Of a DNA stretch of 64,000 bases, positions 36,107-44,737 are shown one piece after another. Position 1 is the stretch's first letter, and each line of letters opens with the position of its first letter. The position numbers were made by a program, and so were the translations under genes. Below the pieces are notes generated by a model, which saw only the letters and a list, made by a program, of their open reading frames with translations, made no database searches and was not told the origin of the DNA. The stretch is from Ferrovibrio sp. (GTDB lineage: Bacteria > Pseudomonadota > Alphaproteobacteria > Ferrovibrionales > Ferrovibrionaceae), in NCBI RefSeq assembly GCF_017994015.1, contig NZ_JAGOLP010000012.1, positions 28,878 through 92,877 on the forward strand, given 5' to 3'.

Positions 36107-37413
36107 TGGCCGTCCCGCTTGCGCTGGAATACGGTTTCGCCGGCCACCACGGTGCGCAAGGCATGGCCCTGCACGCGGCGCCCGTCATAGGGCGAATTCT
36201 TGGCCTTGGAGCGCATCTTCTTGGCGTCGATCTTCCACGGCGCTTCCAGGTCAAATAGCAGCAGATCGGCCGGGGCGCCCGGCGCCAGCCGGCCACTCTC
36301 CTGTTTCAGCAGTTTTGCCGGCTTGTGGGTCAGGCAGCCCAGCAACTGCAACAGCGGCACCTGGCCTGAATGATACAGGCCCAGTGACAACGGCAGCAGG
36401 GTTTCCAGCCCGATAGCGCCAAAGGCGGCCTGGGCGAAGGGCAGGCGCTTGCTTTCCGGGTCCTGCGGCGCATGGGCCGAGGAGATCACGTCAATCGTGC
36501 CATCGCGGATGGCTTCCACCAGGGCGCGGCGATCATCCTCATGGCGCAATGGCGGCTTCACCTTGGCAAAGGTGCGGTAATCGCCAACATCAAATTCATT
36601 CAGCGCAAAATTATGCGGTGCGGCGCCGATGGTGAGGCGCAGGCCGCGCGCCTTGGCCTGGCGGGCCACCTCAAGCGCATCGGCGGTGGAGAGATGCGCC
36701 GCATGCAGCCGGCTGCGGGTCAGTTCCAGCAAGCGGATATCGCGTTCCAGCATGATCACTTCGGCCGCAGCCGGAATGCCGGGCAGGCCGAGCCGGGCTG
36801 CCACTTCGCCTTCATTCATGGCGCCATCGGTGGCAAGCTTCGGTTCTTCGCTGGGCTGGATCAGCAGCAGATCAAAAACCGTGGCATAGGACAGCGCGCG
36901 GCGCATCACCCGGGCATCGCTGATGGCATGTTCGCCATCGGTGAAGGCCACGGCGCCGGCTTCGGCCAGCAGGCCGAATTCGGTCATTTCCTTGCCCTTG
37001 GTGCCCTTGGTGGCGGCTGCTGCCGGCAGCACCCGCACCACGGCGCTATCGGCAGCGCGGCGGGCGACAAATTCCACCAGCGCAACCTCGTCGATCACCG
37101 GATCGGTATTCGGCATTGCCACCAGGGTGGTGACGCCGCCGGCCGCTGCGGCGCGGGCGCCGGTGGCAATGGTTTCCTGCTGCTCGGCACCCGGCTCGCG
37201 CAGCCAGACATGCATGTCGATCAGGCCGGGGCAGAGGCAATGGCCCTGGCAATCAATGGTTTCAACCTCGTTGCCGAGGTCGCCGATATTCATCAGGCGT
37301 GGGCCGAGATCGACAATGCGGTCGCCCTCGGTGAGCAGGGCGCCCTTCACATCCAGCCCGGTGGCCGGATCGAGCAGGCGCGCATTGGTGTAAAGTTTGC
37401 GACGGCGCGGCAT
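36103..37413 (-). CDS. pyrC: Dihydroorotase homologue with degenerate metal site (PyrC')
   Basis: Amidohydrolase-fold protein of 436 aa from the ATG at 37413, which has GAGGGAAAG upstream; a GTG at 37431 overlaps the pyrB stop. Its overall sequence is that of class I dihydroorotase, but key residues differ. The HxH zinc motif is HVW (His68, Trp70), the next His position reads LLIQPSEEP instead of H-containing wording, and the catalytic Asp motif DHAPH is AHAPQ (Ala313). Only His240 (AHLST) and Asp159 are retained. It is therefore probably a non-catalytic PyrC' that supports aspartate transcarbamoylase assembly, as in pseudomonads. It is translationally coupled to pyrB and plsY. Confidence 0.88.
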   Translation of the reverse strand: MPRRRKLYTNARLLDPATGLDVKGALLTEGDRIVDLGPRLMNIGDLGNEVETIDCQGHCLCPGLIDMHVWLREPGAEQQETIATGARAAAAGGVTTLVAMPNTDPVIDEVALVEFVARRAADSAVVRVLPAAAATKGTKGKEMTEFGLLAEAGAVAFTDGEHAISDARVMRRALSYATVFDLLLIQPSEEPKLATDGAMNEGEVAARLGLPGIPAAAEVIMLERDIRLLELTRSRLHAAHLSTADALEVARQAKARGLRLTIGAAPHNFALNEFDVGDYRTFAKVKPPLRHEDDRRALVEAIRDGTIDVISSAHAPQDPESKRLPFAQAAFGAIGLETLLPLSLGLYHSGQVPLLQLLGCLTHKPAKLLKQESGRLAPGAPADLLLFDLEAPWKIDAKKMRSKAKNSPYDGRRVQGHALRTVVAGETVFQRKRDGQ

Positions 37414-37427
37414 GGTCTTGCTTTCCC

Positions 37428-38450
37428 TCACGCGCCGTGCCAGTTCGGCAGATGCTGCGCCAGCATTTCAAGGCAGGCCATGCGCACCGCCACGCCCATT
37501 TCCACCTGTTCGTGGATCACGCTGCGATGGATGTCGTCGGCCACTTCGGTATCGATCTCGATGCCGCGATTCATCGGCCCCGGATGCATGATCAGCGCAT
37601 CCGGCTTGGCGAAACTGAGTTTTTCCGCATCCAGGCCGTAGACATGGAAATATTCCCGCGTCGACGGCACGAAGGAGCCATGCATGCGCTCCATTTGCAG
37701 GCGCAGCATCATCACGATATCCACGTCGATGAGGCCCTTGCGCATGTCGTGAAACACTTCCACGCCGAAGCGTTCGGCATGCGCCGGCAGCAAGGTGGGC
37801 GGTGCAATAAGGCGCACATGGGCGCCCATGGTGTTGAGCAGGTAGATATTCGAGCGCGCCACGCGGCTGTGCAGGATGTCGCCGCAGATCGCCACCCGCA
37901 GCCCTTGCAGCCGGCCCTTGCGGCGGCGGATGGTGAGGGCATCCAGCAGCGCCTGGGTGGGATGCTCATGGGTGCCGTCGCCGCCATTGATCACCGAACA
38001 GCCGACTTTCTGCGCCAGCAAAGCCACGGCGCCCGAATCGGGGTGGCGCACCACCAGCAGGTCTGGGTGCATGGCATTCAGGGTGATTGCCGTATCGATC
38101 AGGGTTTCACCCTTTTTTATCGACGACGTGGCCACCGACATGTTGATCACATCGGCGCCGAGCCGCTTGCCGGCCAGTTCAAATGAGGTGCGGGTGCGGG
38201 TGGAATTCTCGAAGAACAGGTTGATAATGGTGCGGCCGCGCAGCAGCCCCTGTTTCTTGTCGATGGCCCGATTCTGCGCCACATAACGATCCGAGCGATC
38301 CAGGATCGCGCCAATGTCCTGGGAAGAAAGTCCTTCTATTCCAAGGAGATGGCGATGCGGAAAGAGGGGGGGAGGGGTCGTCTCGGCAGACCCGGCGGCA
38401 GCGTTGGAAAGAGTGCTTGCAGACATCGGGCCGGGATCATACACATCCAC
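37428..38450 (-). CDS. pyrB: Aspartate carbamoyltransferase catalytic subunit
   Basis: Second step of pyrimidine synthesis, carbamoyl phosphate plus aspartate to carbamoyl-aspartate. 340 aa; the carbamoyl-phosphate loop is [13 protein letters not shown], with [28 protein letters not shown] and [13 protein letters not shown] downstream. An ATG at 38426 ([12 protein letters not shown]) is an alternative start and would remove eight residues; the first 30 residues are not conserved-looking. No pyrI is nearby, and the partner is likely the PyrC' encoded just downstream. Confidence 0.94.
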   Translation of the reverse strand: MDVYDPGPMSASTLSNAAAGSAETTPPPLFPHRHLLGIEGLSSQDIGAILDRSDRYVAQNRAIDKKQGLLRGRTIINLFFENSTRTRTSFELAGKRLGADVINMSVATSSIKKGETLIDTAITLNAMHPDLLVVRHPDSGAVALLAQKVGCSVINGGDGTHEHPTQALLDALTIRRRKGRLQGLRVAICGDILHSRVARSNIYLLNTMGAHVRLIAPPTLLPAHAERFGVEVFHDMRKGLIDVDIVMMLRLQMERMHGSFVPSTREYFHVYGLDAEKLSFAKPDALIMHPGPMNRGIEIDTEVADDIHRSVIHEQVEMGVAVRMACLEMLAQHLPNWHGA

Positions 38451-38525
38451 CCCGGCGGCGGCAACGCATGCGTAACCTCGCCGCCCTAGACTGAGAAACT
38501 TCAGGTCGTATACTCGTGCGAAGAG

Positions 38526-39071
38526 ATGGCTAAGGCACAGAATCAGTATTTTGATCCGCGCAAACCGGCCGATCCGGTGGGTGAGGCGCTGCGCCTGCTG
38601 CAGGTGCTGGAATTGCGTGGCCGACAGGCCGCCGAAACCTCGATGGAAACCTACGAACGAGCGCTTCTGCTGTCATTCGCCGAATACACCGATAATTTCC
38701 GCCATGTGCAGGAATTCCTGTCCTTCTGCGAGGTGCTGGAGGGCCGGCTGGAAAGTCTGGATGCCGCAACGCGCGAGATGGTGCTATCCGAGGTAAACGG
38801 CGTGAAAATGCGCTGCTATGCCGCCATGCTGAAGGCGATGGGCGCCTACCTGACCCATATGGACCGGCGCGGCATGGTCAATTTTTTTGCCCAGGCGGTG
38901 TTTCTTAACCAGCTCGACTCGCTGGCCTTTTTTCGTGAGCAGGTGTTGCCCGACATCCCGGCCAATCTGGTGCCGGATTACCTGCCAGACTTGCAGCAGG
39001 AAGTGGAGGCAAAGCTGCGCAAGCTGCTCGACCGTTGCGTCGATCTGCCGGATTTCCGCTTCGAAAATTAG
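38526..39071 (+). CDS. Hypothetical alpha-helical protein
   Basis: Unrecognised 181-aa soluble protein, mostly helical by inspection, with no signal peptide or membrane segment. Conserved-looking stretches are [27 protein letters not shown] and [22 protein letters not shown] around the middle. It is divergent from pyrB (75-base gap) and lies 45 bases upstream of metG on the same strand. Codon use matches its neighbours. No function is proposed. Confidence 0.65.
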   Translation: MAKAQNQYFDPRKPADPVGEALRLLQVLELRGRQAAETSMETYERALLLSFAEYTDNFRHVQEFLSFCEVLEGRLESLDAATREMVLSEVNGVKMRCYAAMLKAMGAYLTHMDRRGMVNFFAQAVFLNQLDSLAFFREQVLPDIPANLVPDYLPDLQQEVEAKLRKLLDRCVDLPDFRFEN

Positions 39072-39116
39072 CCCCTGGCGGTTTCTAAGCCGCTGGCGAT
39101 GCCCTATTTTGTGGGC

Positions 39117-40664
39117 ATGACGCGCAAGAGCTATTACATCACCACCCCGATCTATTACGTGAATGACAAGCCCCATATCGGGCATGCCTACACGACCCTG
39201 GCCTGCGACCTGCTGGCGCGCTTCAAGCGCCTGGACGGGTTTGACGTGCTGTTCCTGACCGGCACTGACGAGCATGGCCAGAAGGTGGAGAAGGCGGCAA
39301 TGGCTGCCGGCATCGACCCCAAAACCTTCTGCGACCAGGTGAGCACCAATTTCCGCGATCTGGCCCGGCGGCTGAATATCTCGAATGACGACTTCATTCG
39401 CACCACCGAGCCGCGTCATATCAAATCGGTGCAGGCTTTGTGGACCAAGCTGCTGGAAGCCGGCGACATCTATCTCGGCCATTACGAAGGCTGGTATGCG
39501 GTGCGCGACGAAGCCTTTTACCAGGAAGACGAGCTCGAAGACGGCCCGAATGGCAAAATCGCCAAGGCATCGGGTGCGCCGGTGGAATGGGTCAAGGAAC
39601 CCTCCTATTTCTTCCGCCTGTCGGCCTGGGAAGATCGGCTGCTGCAATTCTATGACGCGCATCCCGGCTTCATCCTGCCGAGCAGCCGGCGGAATGAAGT
39701 GGTCAGCTTCGTCAAGGGCGGGCTGAAGGATCTGTCGGTTTCGCGCACCACCTTCAAATGGGGCGTGCCGGTGCCGAACGATCCGGCGCATATCATGTAT
39801 GTGTGGCTGGATGCGCTGACCAACTACATCACCGCCGCCGGCTTCCCGGATACCAATTCGGAGACCTATCGCCGCTTCTGGCCGGCCGACCTGCATATGG
39901 TGGGCAAGGACATCCTGCGTTTCCATGCCGTCTACTGGCCGGCCTTTCTGATGGCGGCCGGGCTGGACGTGCATCACCGCGTCTTTGCCCATGGCTGGTG
40001 GACCAACGAAGGCCAGAAGATTTCCAAGTCGCTGGGGAATGTGATCGATCCGCTGCATCTGATCGACACATTCGGCCTGGATCAGACGCGCTATTTCCTG
40101 ATGCGCGAAGTGCCGTTTGGCAATGACGGCGATTTCCGCCGTGATGCGATGATCAACCGGATCAATAACGAACTGGCCAATGGCATGGGCAATCTGGCGC
40201 AGCGCACGCTGAGCTTTGTGGCCAAGAATGCCGGCGCCAGCGTGCCACAGCCGGGGCCGCTGGACCCGCTTGACGAAGCCTTGCTGGCGCGGGCCGATAG
40301 CCTGCTGCCGCAGATGCGCGCCGCTTTTGATGAGCAGGCTTTGCATGTCGCCCTGCAAGCCTGGTTCGATCTGGTGGATGCGGCCAATAAGTATATCGAC
40401 GTGGCGGCGCCGTGGACCTTGCGCAAGACCGATCCGGCACGCATGAACACGGTGTTGTGGACCCTGCTTGAAACCATCCGTCATCTGGCGATCCTGGCGC
40501 AGCCGGCGATGCCCGATGCGGCGGCGCGGCTGCTGGATCAGCTCGGTGTTTCGGAAGCAGCACGCGGCTTTGCGCAGCTTGGCGAAATGGGCCGCCTGCG
40601 CGCCGGCATGCCGTTGCCCAGCCCGCAGGGTGTGTTCCCGCGTTATGTCGAGGAGAAGGCCTGA
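39117..40664 (+). CDS. metG: Methionine--tRNA ligase
   Basis: Class I aminoacyl-tRNA synthetase, 515 aa from the ATG at 39117 (MTRKSYYITTPIYYVNDKP); an ATG at 39099 would add six residues. HIGH motif is PHIGHAY, KMSKS motif is KISKS in GWWTNEGQKISKSLGN, and FLTGTDEHGQKVEKAA is typical. The zinc-knuckle cysteines of the long MetRS type are absent and there is no C-terminal EMAP/Trbp111 domain, so it is the short form usual in alphaproteobacteria. tatD begins 4 bases after the stop. Confidence 0.96.
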   Translation: MTRKSYYITTPIYYVNDKPHIGHAYTTLACDLLARFKRLDGFDVLFLTGTDEHGQKVEKAAMAAGIDPKTFCDQVSTNFRDLARRLNISNDDFIRTTEPRHIKSVQALWTKLLEAGDIYLGHYEGWYAVRDEAFYQEDELEDGPNGKIAKASGAPVEWVKEPSYFFRLSAWEDRLLQFYDAHPGFILPSSRRNEVVSFVKGGLKDLSVSRTTFKWGVPVPNDPAHIMYVWLDALTNYITAAGFPDTNSETYRRFWPADLHMVGKDILRFHAVYWPAFLMAAGLDVHHRVFAHGWWTNEGQKISKSLGNVIDPLHLIDTFGLDQTRYFLMREVPFGNDGDFRRDAMINRINNELANGMGNLAQRTLSFVAKNAGASVPQPGPLDPLDEALLARADSLLPQMRAAFDEQALHVALQAWFDLVDAANKYIDVAAPWTLRKTDPARMNTVLWTLLETIRHLAILAQPAMPDAAARLLDQLGVSEAARGFAQLGEMGRLRAGMPLPSPQGVFPRYVEEKA

Positions 40665-40668
40665 GGCC

Positions 40669-41472
40669 ATGCTGATCGACAGTCATTGCCATCTTGACTT
40701 TCCGGATTTTGGCGCGGAACTTGATCAGGTGGTGGCGCGCGCCCGCGCGGCCAATGTGGGCCTGATGCTGACCATCTCAACCCGGCTGGACAAATTCCCG
40801 CAGGTGCTGGCGGTGGCCGAGCGCTTTCCCGATGTGTATTGCACCGTGGGCATCCATCCGCATGAGGCCGACGACCATGTGGATGTGGCGGCGGCCAGGC
40901 TGATCGAACTGGCGCAGCATCCGAAAGTGGTCGGCATCGGCGAAACCGGCCTGGATTATTATTACGAACATGGCAGCCGGGCGGCGCAGCAAAGCTGTTT
41001 CCTGGCGCATATCCAGGCGGCGCGTGAAACCGGCCTGCCGGTGGTGATCCATACCCGCGATGCTGATGACGACACGGCCGAGATCATCGACCAGGAAATG
41101 CAGAAGGGCGCCTTCAAGGGCCTGCTGCATTGTTTTTCATCCGGCCATGCCCTGGCCGAGCGCGCCGTTGCGCATGGCATGATGGTGTCCTTCTCCGGGA
41201 TCCTCACCTTCAAGAATGCCAAGGCGGTGCAGGCCAGTGCCGCCGCGCTGCCGCTGGATAGCCTGCTGGTGGAAACCGACGCGCCCTATCTGGCGCCGAT
41301 CCCGCTGCGCGGCAAACGCAACGAACCGTCCTATGTGGCGCATACCGCCGCCTATCTGGCGCAGTTGCGCGGCATCGGCGTGGCCGAATTGCAGCGGCTG
41401 ACGACTGCGAATTTCCTGCGCCTGTTTGACAAGGTGCCGGCTGCGGCGGTCGGGGCGCAATTGGCGGCATGA
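40669..41472 (+). CDS. TatD family metal-dependent hydrolase
   Basis: 267-aa TIM-barrel deoxyribonuclease/hydrolase of the TatD family. Metal ligands lie in LIDSHCHLDFPDF, GIGETGLDYYYE, PVVIHTRDADDD, LLHCFSSG and LLVETDAPYLAP. I chose the ATG at 40669, which has AGGAGAAGG before the metG stop. It sits between metG and the MBL hydrolase (overlap of 4 bases with the latter), a conserved alphaproteobacterial arrangement. The cellular role is probably DNA repair or RNA/DNA quality control (family knowledge). Confidence 0.93.
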   Translation: MLIDSHCHLDFPDFGAELDQVVARARAANVGLMLTISTRLDKFPQVLAVAERFPDVYCTVGIHPHEADDHVDVAAARLIELAQHPKVVGIGETGLDYYYEHGSRAAQQSCFLAHIQAARETGLPVVIHTRDADDDTAEIIDQEMQKGAFKGLLHCFSSGHALAERAVAHGMMVSFSGILTFKNAKAVQASAAALPLDSLLVETDAPYLAPIPLRGKRNEPSYVAHTAAYLAQLRGIGVAELQRLTTANFLRLFDKVPAAAVGAQLAA

Positions 41473-42224
41473 AGGCGGTCATTCTCGGCTGCGGCGGCTC
41501 GGTGGGGGTGCCGCGCATTGATGGCGCCTGGGGCGCCTGCGATCCCAACGAGCCGCGCAACCGGCGCTCGCGCGGCTCGATCCTGGTGGAACTCGATGAT
41601 ACCCGCATCCTGGTGGATACCAGCCCGGATCTGCGCAGCCAGTTCATTGCCAATGGCCTGCATTGGGTATCCGCGGTGGTTTGGACACATGACCATGCCG
41701 ACCAGACCCACGGCATCGACGATATCCGCATCCTGGCCTACACGGCGCAGAAGCGGGTGCCGGCCTGGGGCGATGATTTCACGCTGAACCGCCTGTTCAA
41801 AAAATTCGGCTATTGCTTTGAGACCATGGGCGGCTATCCGGCAATCCTGGAACCCTGCCGCATCGACGGCGATTTCCAGATCGGGCCGGTGCAGGTGAAG
41901 CCGTTCCGTCAGGATCATGGCGGCATGCATTCGCTTGGCTTCCGCTTCAACGATGCGCTGGCCTATTCCAATGATGTGGTGGGCCTGGACGAAGCTGCCT
42001 TTGCCGCCCTGGCCGGCGTGAAGGTGTGGGTTGTTGATGCGCTGCGCTACAAGCCGCATCCCACCCATAGCCATCTGGAGCAGACGCTGCGCTGGATCGA
42101 GCGGGTGAAGCCGGAACGCGCCATCCTGACCAACATGCATATCGATCTGGATTACGCCACGCTATGCCGCGAATTGCCCGCCGGTGTTGAGCCAGCCTAT
42201 GACGGCATGGTGATTGAATGCTGA
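41469..42224 (+). CDS. MBL-fold metallohydrolase, PhnP-like
   Basis: 251-aa metallo-beta-lactamase-fold protein. The metal motif is WTHDHADQTHGIDDIR, with further ligands in FRQDHGGMHSLGF and VVDALRYKPHPTHSHLEQ. This is the Lactamase_B_2/PhnP-like group (phosphoribosyl cyclic phosphate phosphodiesterase and relatives); no phn genes are near, so the substrate is unknown. It overlaps tatD by 4 bases and the ELM1-like gene by 7 bases, so all four genes from metG are probably one transcript. Confidence 0.88.
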   Translation: MKAVILGCGGSVGVPRIDGAWGACDPNEPRNRRSRGSILVELDDTRILVDTSPDLRSQFIANGLHWVSAVVWTHDHADQTHGIDDIRILAYTAQKRVPAWGDDFTLNRLFKKFGYCFETMGGYPAILEPCRIDGDFQIGPVQVKPFRQDHGGMHSLGFRFNDALAYSNDVVGLDEAAFAALAGVKVWVVDALRYKPHPTHSHLEQTLRWIERVKPERAILTNMHIDLDYATLCRELPAGVEPAYDGMVIEC

Positions 42225-43216
42225 AAACCATCTGGTCGGTTTCCGAACGCGGCGCGGTCGGCATGCAGAATCAGGCCCTCGGCCTGGGTGAAGCGCTGTT
42301 TGCCGGCGGCGGTTTCGAGGCGCCGCGCAGCATCGAAGTGGCGTTCCGCAAACCTTATACCTGGGCGCCGATGCATCCGGCTTTTGCCAGCTTGAAGGCG
42401 CTGAGCCGGGACACCGCCGCATCGATCGCCGAGCCCTGGCCCGATCTGCTGATCACCTGCGGGCGCAAATCCGCCCTGCTGGCCCTGGCGGTGAAACGCG
42501 CCAGCCGCGGCCGCACGGTATGTATTCATGTGCAGGATCCGAAAGCCGAGCCGCGCCATTGGGATCTGCTGATCGTGCCGGAACATGATCGTTTGCGCGG
42601 CGCCAATGTGCTGGTTTCAAAAGGCGCGTTGCATCGGGTTACCCGGCTCAAATTGTCCAGTTCAGCCGCGGCGTTGGCGCCGCAACTGGCGCATCTGCCC
42701 AAGCCGCGCCTGGCTGTGCTGGTTGGCGGCAACAACCGCTACTACACGCTGGATCAGGATTGGATGACCGGCTTTGTGGCGCAATTGCGCCAGGCCGCCA
42801 TTGCAGGCAATTGGGGCGTGATGGCCACCATCTCGCGCCGCACCGGCGAGGCCGAAACCAATATCCTGCGCGGCGGCCTGGCCAGCCTGCCCGGCGCCTA
42901 TCTGTGGGATGGCAGCGGGCCGAACCCGTATTTCGGCTTTCTCGGCCTGGCCGATGCGATCCTGGCGACCTGCGATTCCGTGTCGATGATCTCGGAAGCC
43001 TGCTCCACCGGCAAACCGGTCTATGTTGCCCGGCTGCCCGGCAAGTCCAAGCGGTTTGACGCCTTCTTTGAAAATCTGCGCCGGCGCGGCTTGATCCAGT
43101 GGTTTGATGGCCATCTGGCGCAATGGGAAAACAGCCGCCTCGACGACATGGATCATATCGCCGATCAGGTGCGCCAGCATTTTGGCTGGCAGCCCAGCAG
43201 TGGCAGCCTGACCTGA
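42218..43216 (+). CDS. ELM1/DUF1022 family protein (mitochondrial-fission ELM1-like)
   Basis: 332-aa soluble protein of the ELM1 family, named for a plant mitochondrial fission factor; bacterial members are uncharacterised. The sequence looks like a GT-B glycosyltransferase fold: PDLLITCGRKSALLALAVK and VLVGGNNRYYTLD in the middle, LADAILATCDSVSMISEACSTGKPVYV at the C-terminal nucleotide-sugar-like site. The role is inferred to be envelope glycan modification at most. It overlaps the MBL gene and is followed by an exported unknown protein. Confidence 0.8.
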   Translation: MLKTIWSVSERGAVGMQNQALGLGEALFAGGGFEAPRSIEVAFRKPYTWAPMHPAFASLKALSRDTAASIAEPWPDLLITCGRKSALLALAVKRASRGRTVCIHVQDPKAEPRHWDLLIVPEHDRLRGANVLVSKGALHRVTRLKLSSSAAALAPQLAHLPKPRLAVLVGGNNRYYTLDQDWMTGFVAQLRQAAIAGNWGVMATISRRTGEAETNILRGGLASLPGAYLWDGSGPNPYFGFLGLADAILATCDSVSMISEACSTGKPVYVARLPGKSKRFDAFFENLRRRGLIQWFDGHLAQWENSRLDDMDHIADQVRQHFGWQPSSGSLT

Positions 43217-43263
43217 CACCGGTGGCTTTGATCTTGCTGGTGCAGCCGGCTAGAATGGCCGCC

Positions 43264-44520
43264 ATGCTGCGCCGGCTATTTATCTGCACACTGCTTATGT
43301 TTTGCTGCACCGTGCTGCCGGCGGCAGCGCAGGACAGCCTGCTGCTGCATTACCGCTATGTGCGGAACTACATTCCCGATCTGCCGCGCAAGCGCGAGAT
43401 GAACGGGCTGTACCGCAATCAGATGATCGAGCTGCGCGACGAGATCGTGGCGGCCAATCATCACGGCCATGAAATGCCGTGCTCCTCGCAAATCCTGGAG
43501 GAAGCACGCTGGCTGATGAATTCCACCGGCAACCGCGCCGGGGTGGAACGCCGCCTGGCCGATCTGCGCGCCAGCCTGAAGCATTATGACCAGTCGTATG
43601 CCTTTGAGCAGCAGCCCGGCGATGGCGGCTGGGGCCGCTGTTTCACGGCTTGGTATTTGCGGCTGCATGCCAGCGTGGACCCGCTGAAGGAAATGCTGGT
43701 GAGCGGCACCGCGCCACGTCATCCATTCCGTCTGCTCGAACCGGTCAACACGCCTGAGAAGATGCGGGCCTTGCTCAAAAGCATGCTGGTTTCCGATCTG
43801 GCCGCCGATGGCAATGATCACCGCAAGGAGCTCAATCTCACCATCACGGCGCTGGCGCAATTGCTGTTCCTGCCGCGTATGGAAACCGTGTTGCCGCATG
43901 ACCTGCCGCGCGATGCGCTGGCGGCGGCTTTGCGCGATTTTATTGATAATGAATGGCAAGACCCGGATACCGGCTTCTGGGGCGCCTGGTACAAGGTGGG
44001 TGACGAAATCCGCCGCACCAATGACCTGTCGATCACGTTCCATGTTATCAGCTACCGCCAGGATTCGCCGCCGCGCATGCGGCAACTGGCCGACACGCTG
44101 TTTGCCATCCGCACCCAGCGCTACCCCTATGGTTGGCGCGACCAGGGGACGCAGAACAATCACCATGCCTATGACGTGGTGCGGCTGCTGCGTCGCGCCT
44201 GGCCGGAAATGACCGAGGAGCAGCGCCGCCGCTCGGAGGCCGAGTTGGCGATCATGTTGGCGCGTTCGCTCGGCGTTTCCATCGATGATGGCGGGCGGTT
44301 TGTTGACGAACCCTATAACAGCGTTGCGGAGGCGTATTATTTCGGCGTGTCGTTCCTGGACGAAATCGGTTTTTTCAGGAAAAGCCAGCGTTTCTGGACC
44401 CCGCTATCGCTGACCGACCCGGAATCACTGCGCCAGGCACTGATCGGCAATATCTCAAGGCTTGATCCGGCCAATCCAATGGCCTCGGCTGCGATCCGCA
44501 AATTGCAGGCACGGGATTGA
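43264..44520 (+). CDS. Exported protein of unknown function
   Basis: I start at the ATG at 43264, giving a signal peptide (FICTLLMFCCTVLPAAAQ) and 418 aa; the frame is open upstream and an ATG at 43255 is also possible. I do not recognise the family. The mature protein is rich in helices with repeated Trp-containing stretches (GGWGRCFTAWYLRLHA, DPDTGFWGAWYKVGD, TQNNHHAYDVVRLLRRAWPEM). This recalls alpha/alpha-toroid glycan lyases, hydrolases or terpenoid-cyclase-like folds, but no catalytic motif can be named. The gene follows the ELM1-like gene by 47 bases. Confidence 0.7.
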   Translation: MLRRLFICTLLMFCCTVLPAAAQDSLLLHYRYVRNYIPDLPRKREMNGLYRNQMIELRDEIVAANHHGHEMPCSSQILEEARWLMNSTGNRAGVERRLADLRASLKHYDQSYAFEQQPGDGGWGRCFTAWYLRLHASVDPLKEMLVSGTAPRHPFRLLEPVNTPEKMRALLKSMLVSDLAADGNDHRKELNLTITALAQLLFLPRMETVLPHDLPRDALAAALRDFIDNEWQDPDTGFWGAWYKVGDEIRRTNDLSITFHVISYRQDSPPRMRQLADTLFAIRTQRYPYGWRDQGTQNNHHAYDVVRLLRRAWPEMTEEQRRRSEAELAIMLARSLGVSIDDGGRFVDEPYNSVAEAYYFGVSFLDEIGFFRKSQRFWTPLSLTDPESLRQALIGNISRLDPANPMASAAIRKLQARD

Positions 44521-44535
44521 GCTAGGGTCCGCACT

Positions 44536-44643
44536 CTAAGGCCCGAACCAGAAGCGCGGCGGCAAATCAAGAAAGCGCGGGGCGGGCAGGCGGCGATGCC
44601 GCAGCCAATCGACAAGACGAAGTACAACAAAACGCCATTGCAT
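44536..44643 (-). CDS. 35-aa small ORF with strong Shine-Dalgarno, divergent from LysR gene
   Basis: Reading on the minus strand, AAGGAGG is followed by 8 bases and ATG at 44643. The frame runs 35 codons to TAG at 44536. The product starts MQWRFVVLRLVDWLRHRRLP and continues with PRFLDLPPRFWFGP, a basic, Trp/Arg-rich amphipathic peptide with no recognised family. It is too short for ordinary ORF callers. The ribosome-binding site, the placement head-to-head with a LysR gene and the lack of any other gene in the gap support it; conservation must be shown. Confidence 0.5.
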   Translation of the reverse strand: MQWRFVVLRLVDWLRHRRLPAPRFLDLPPRFWFGP

Positions 44644-44698
44644 AAGCACCGCCTCCTTGCGGCGGCTTCTGCTTAGGCCATTCAGTAGTTTAATAAAA

Positions 44699-44712
44699 TT
44701 TGATTTATCAAA
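44699..44712. promoter_or_regulatory. Inverted repeat, candidate LysR operator
   Basis: TTTGAT-TT-ATCAAA is a perfect inverted repeat in an AT-rich stretch 25-39 bases upstream of the LysR gene and 56 bases upstream of the divergent 35-aa ORF. Position and symmetry fit an autoregulatory LysR site controlling both directions. Confidence 0.5.
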
Positions 44713-44737
44713 CAATATAGTTTTATATATCTAAACA

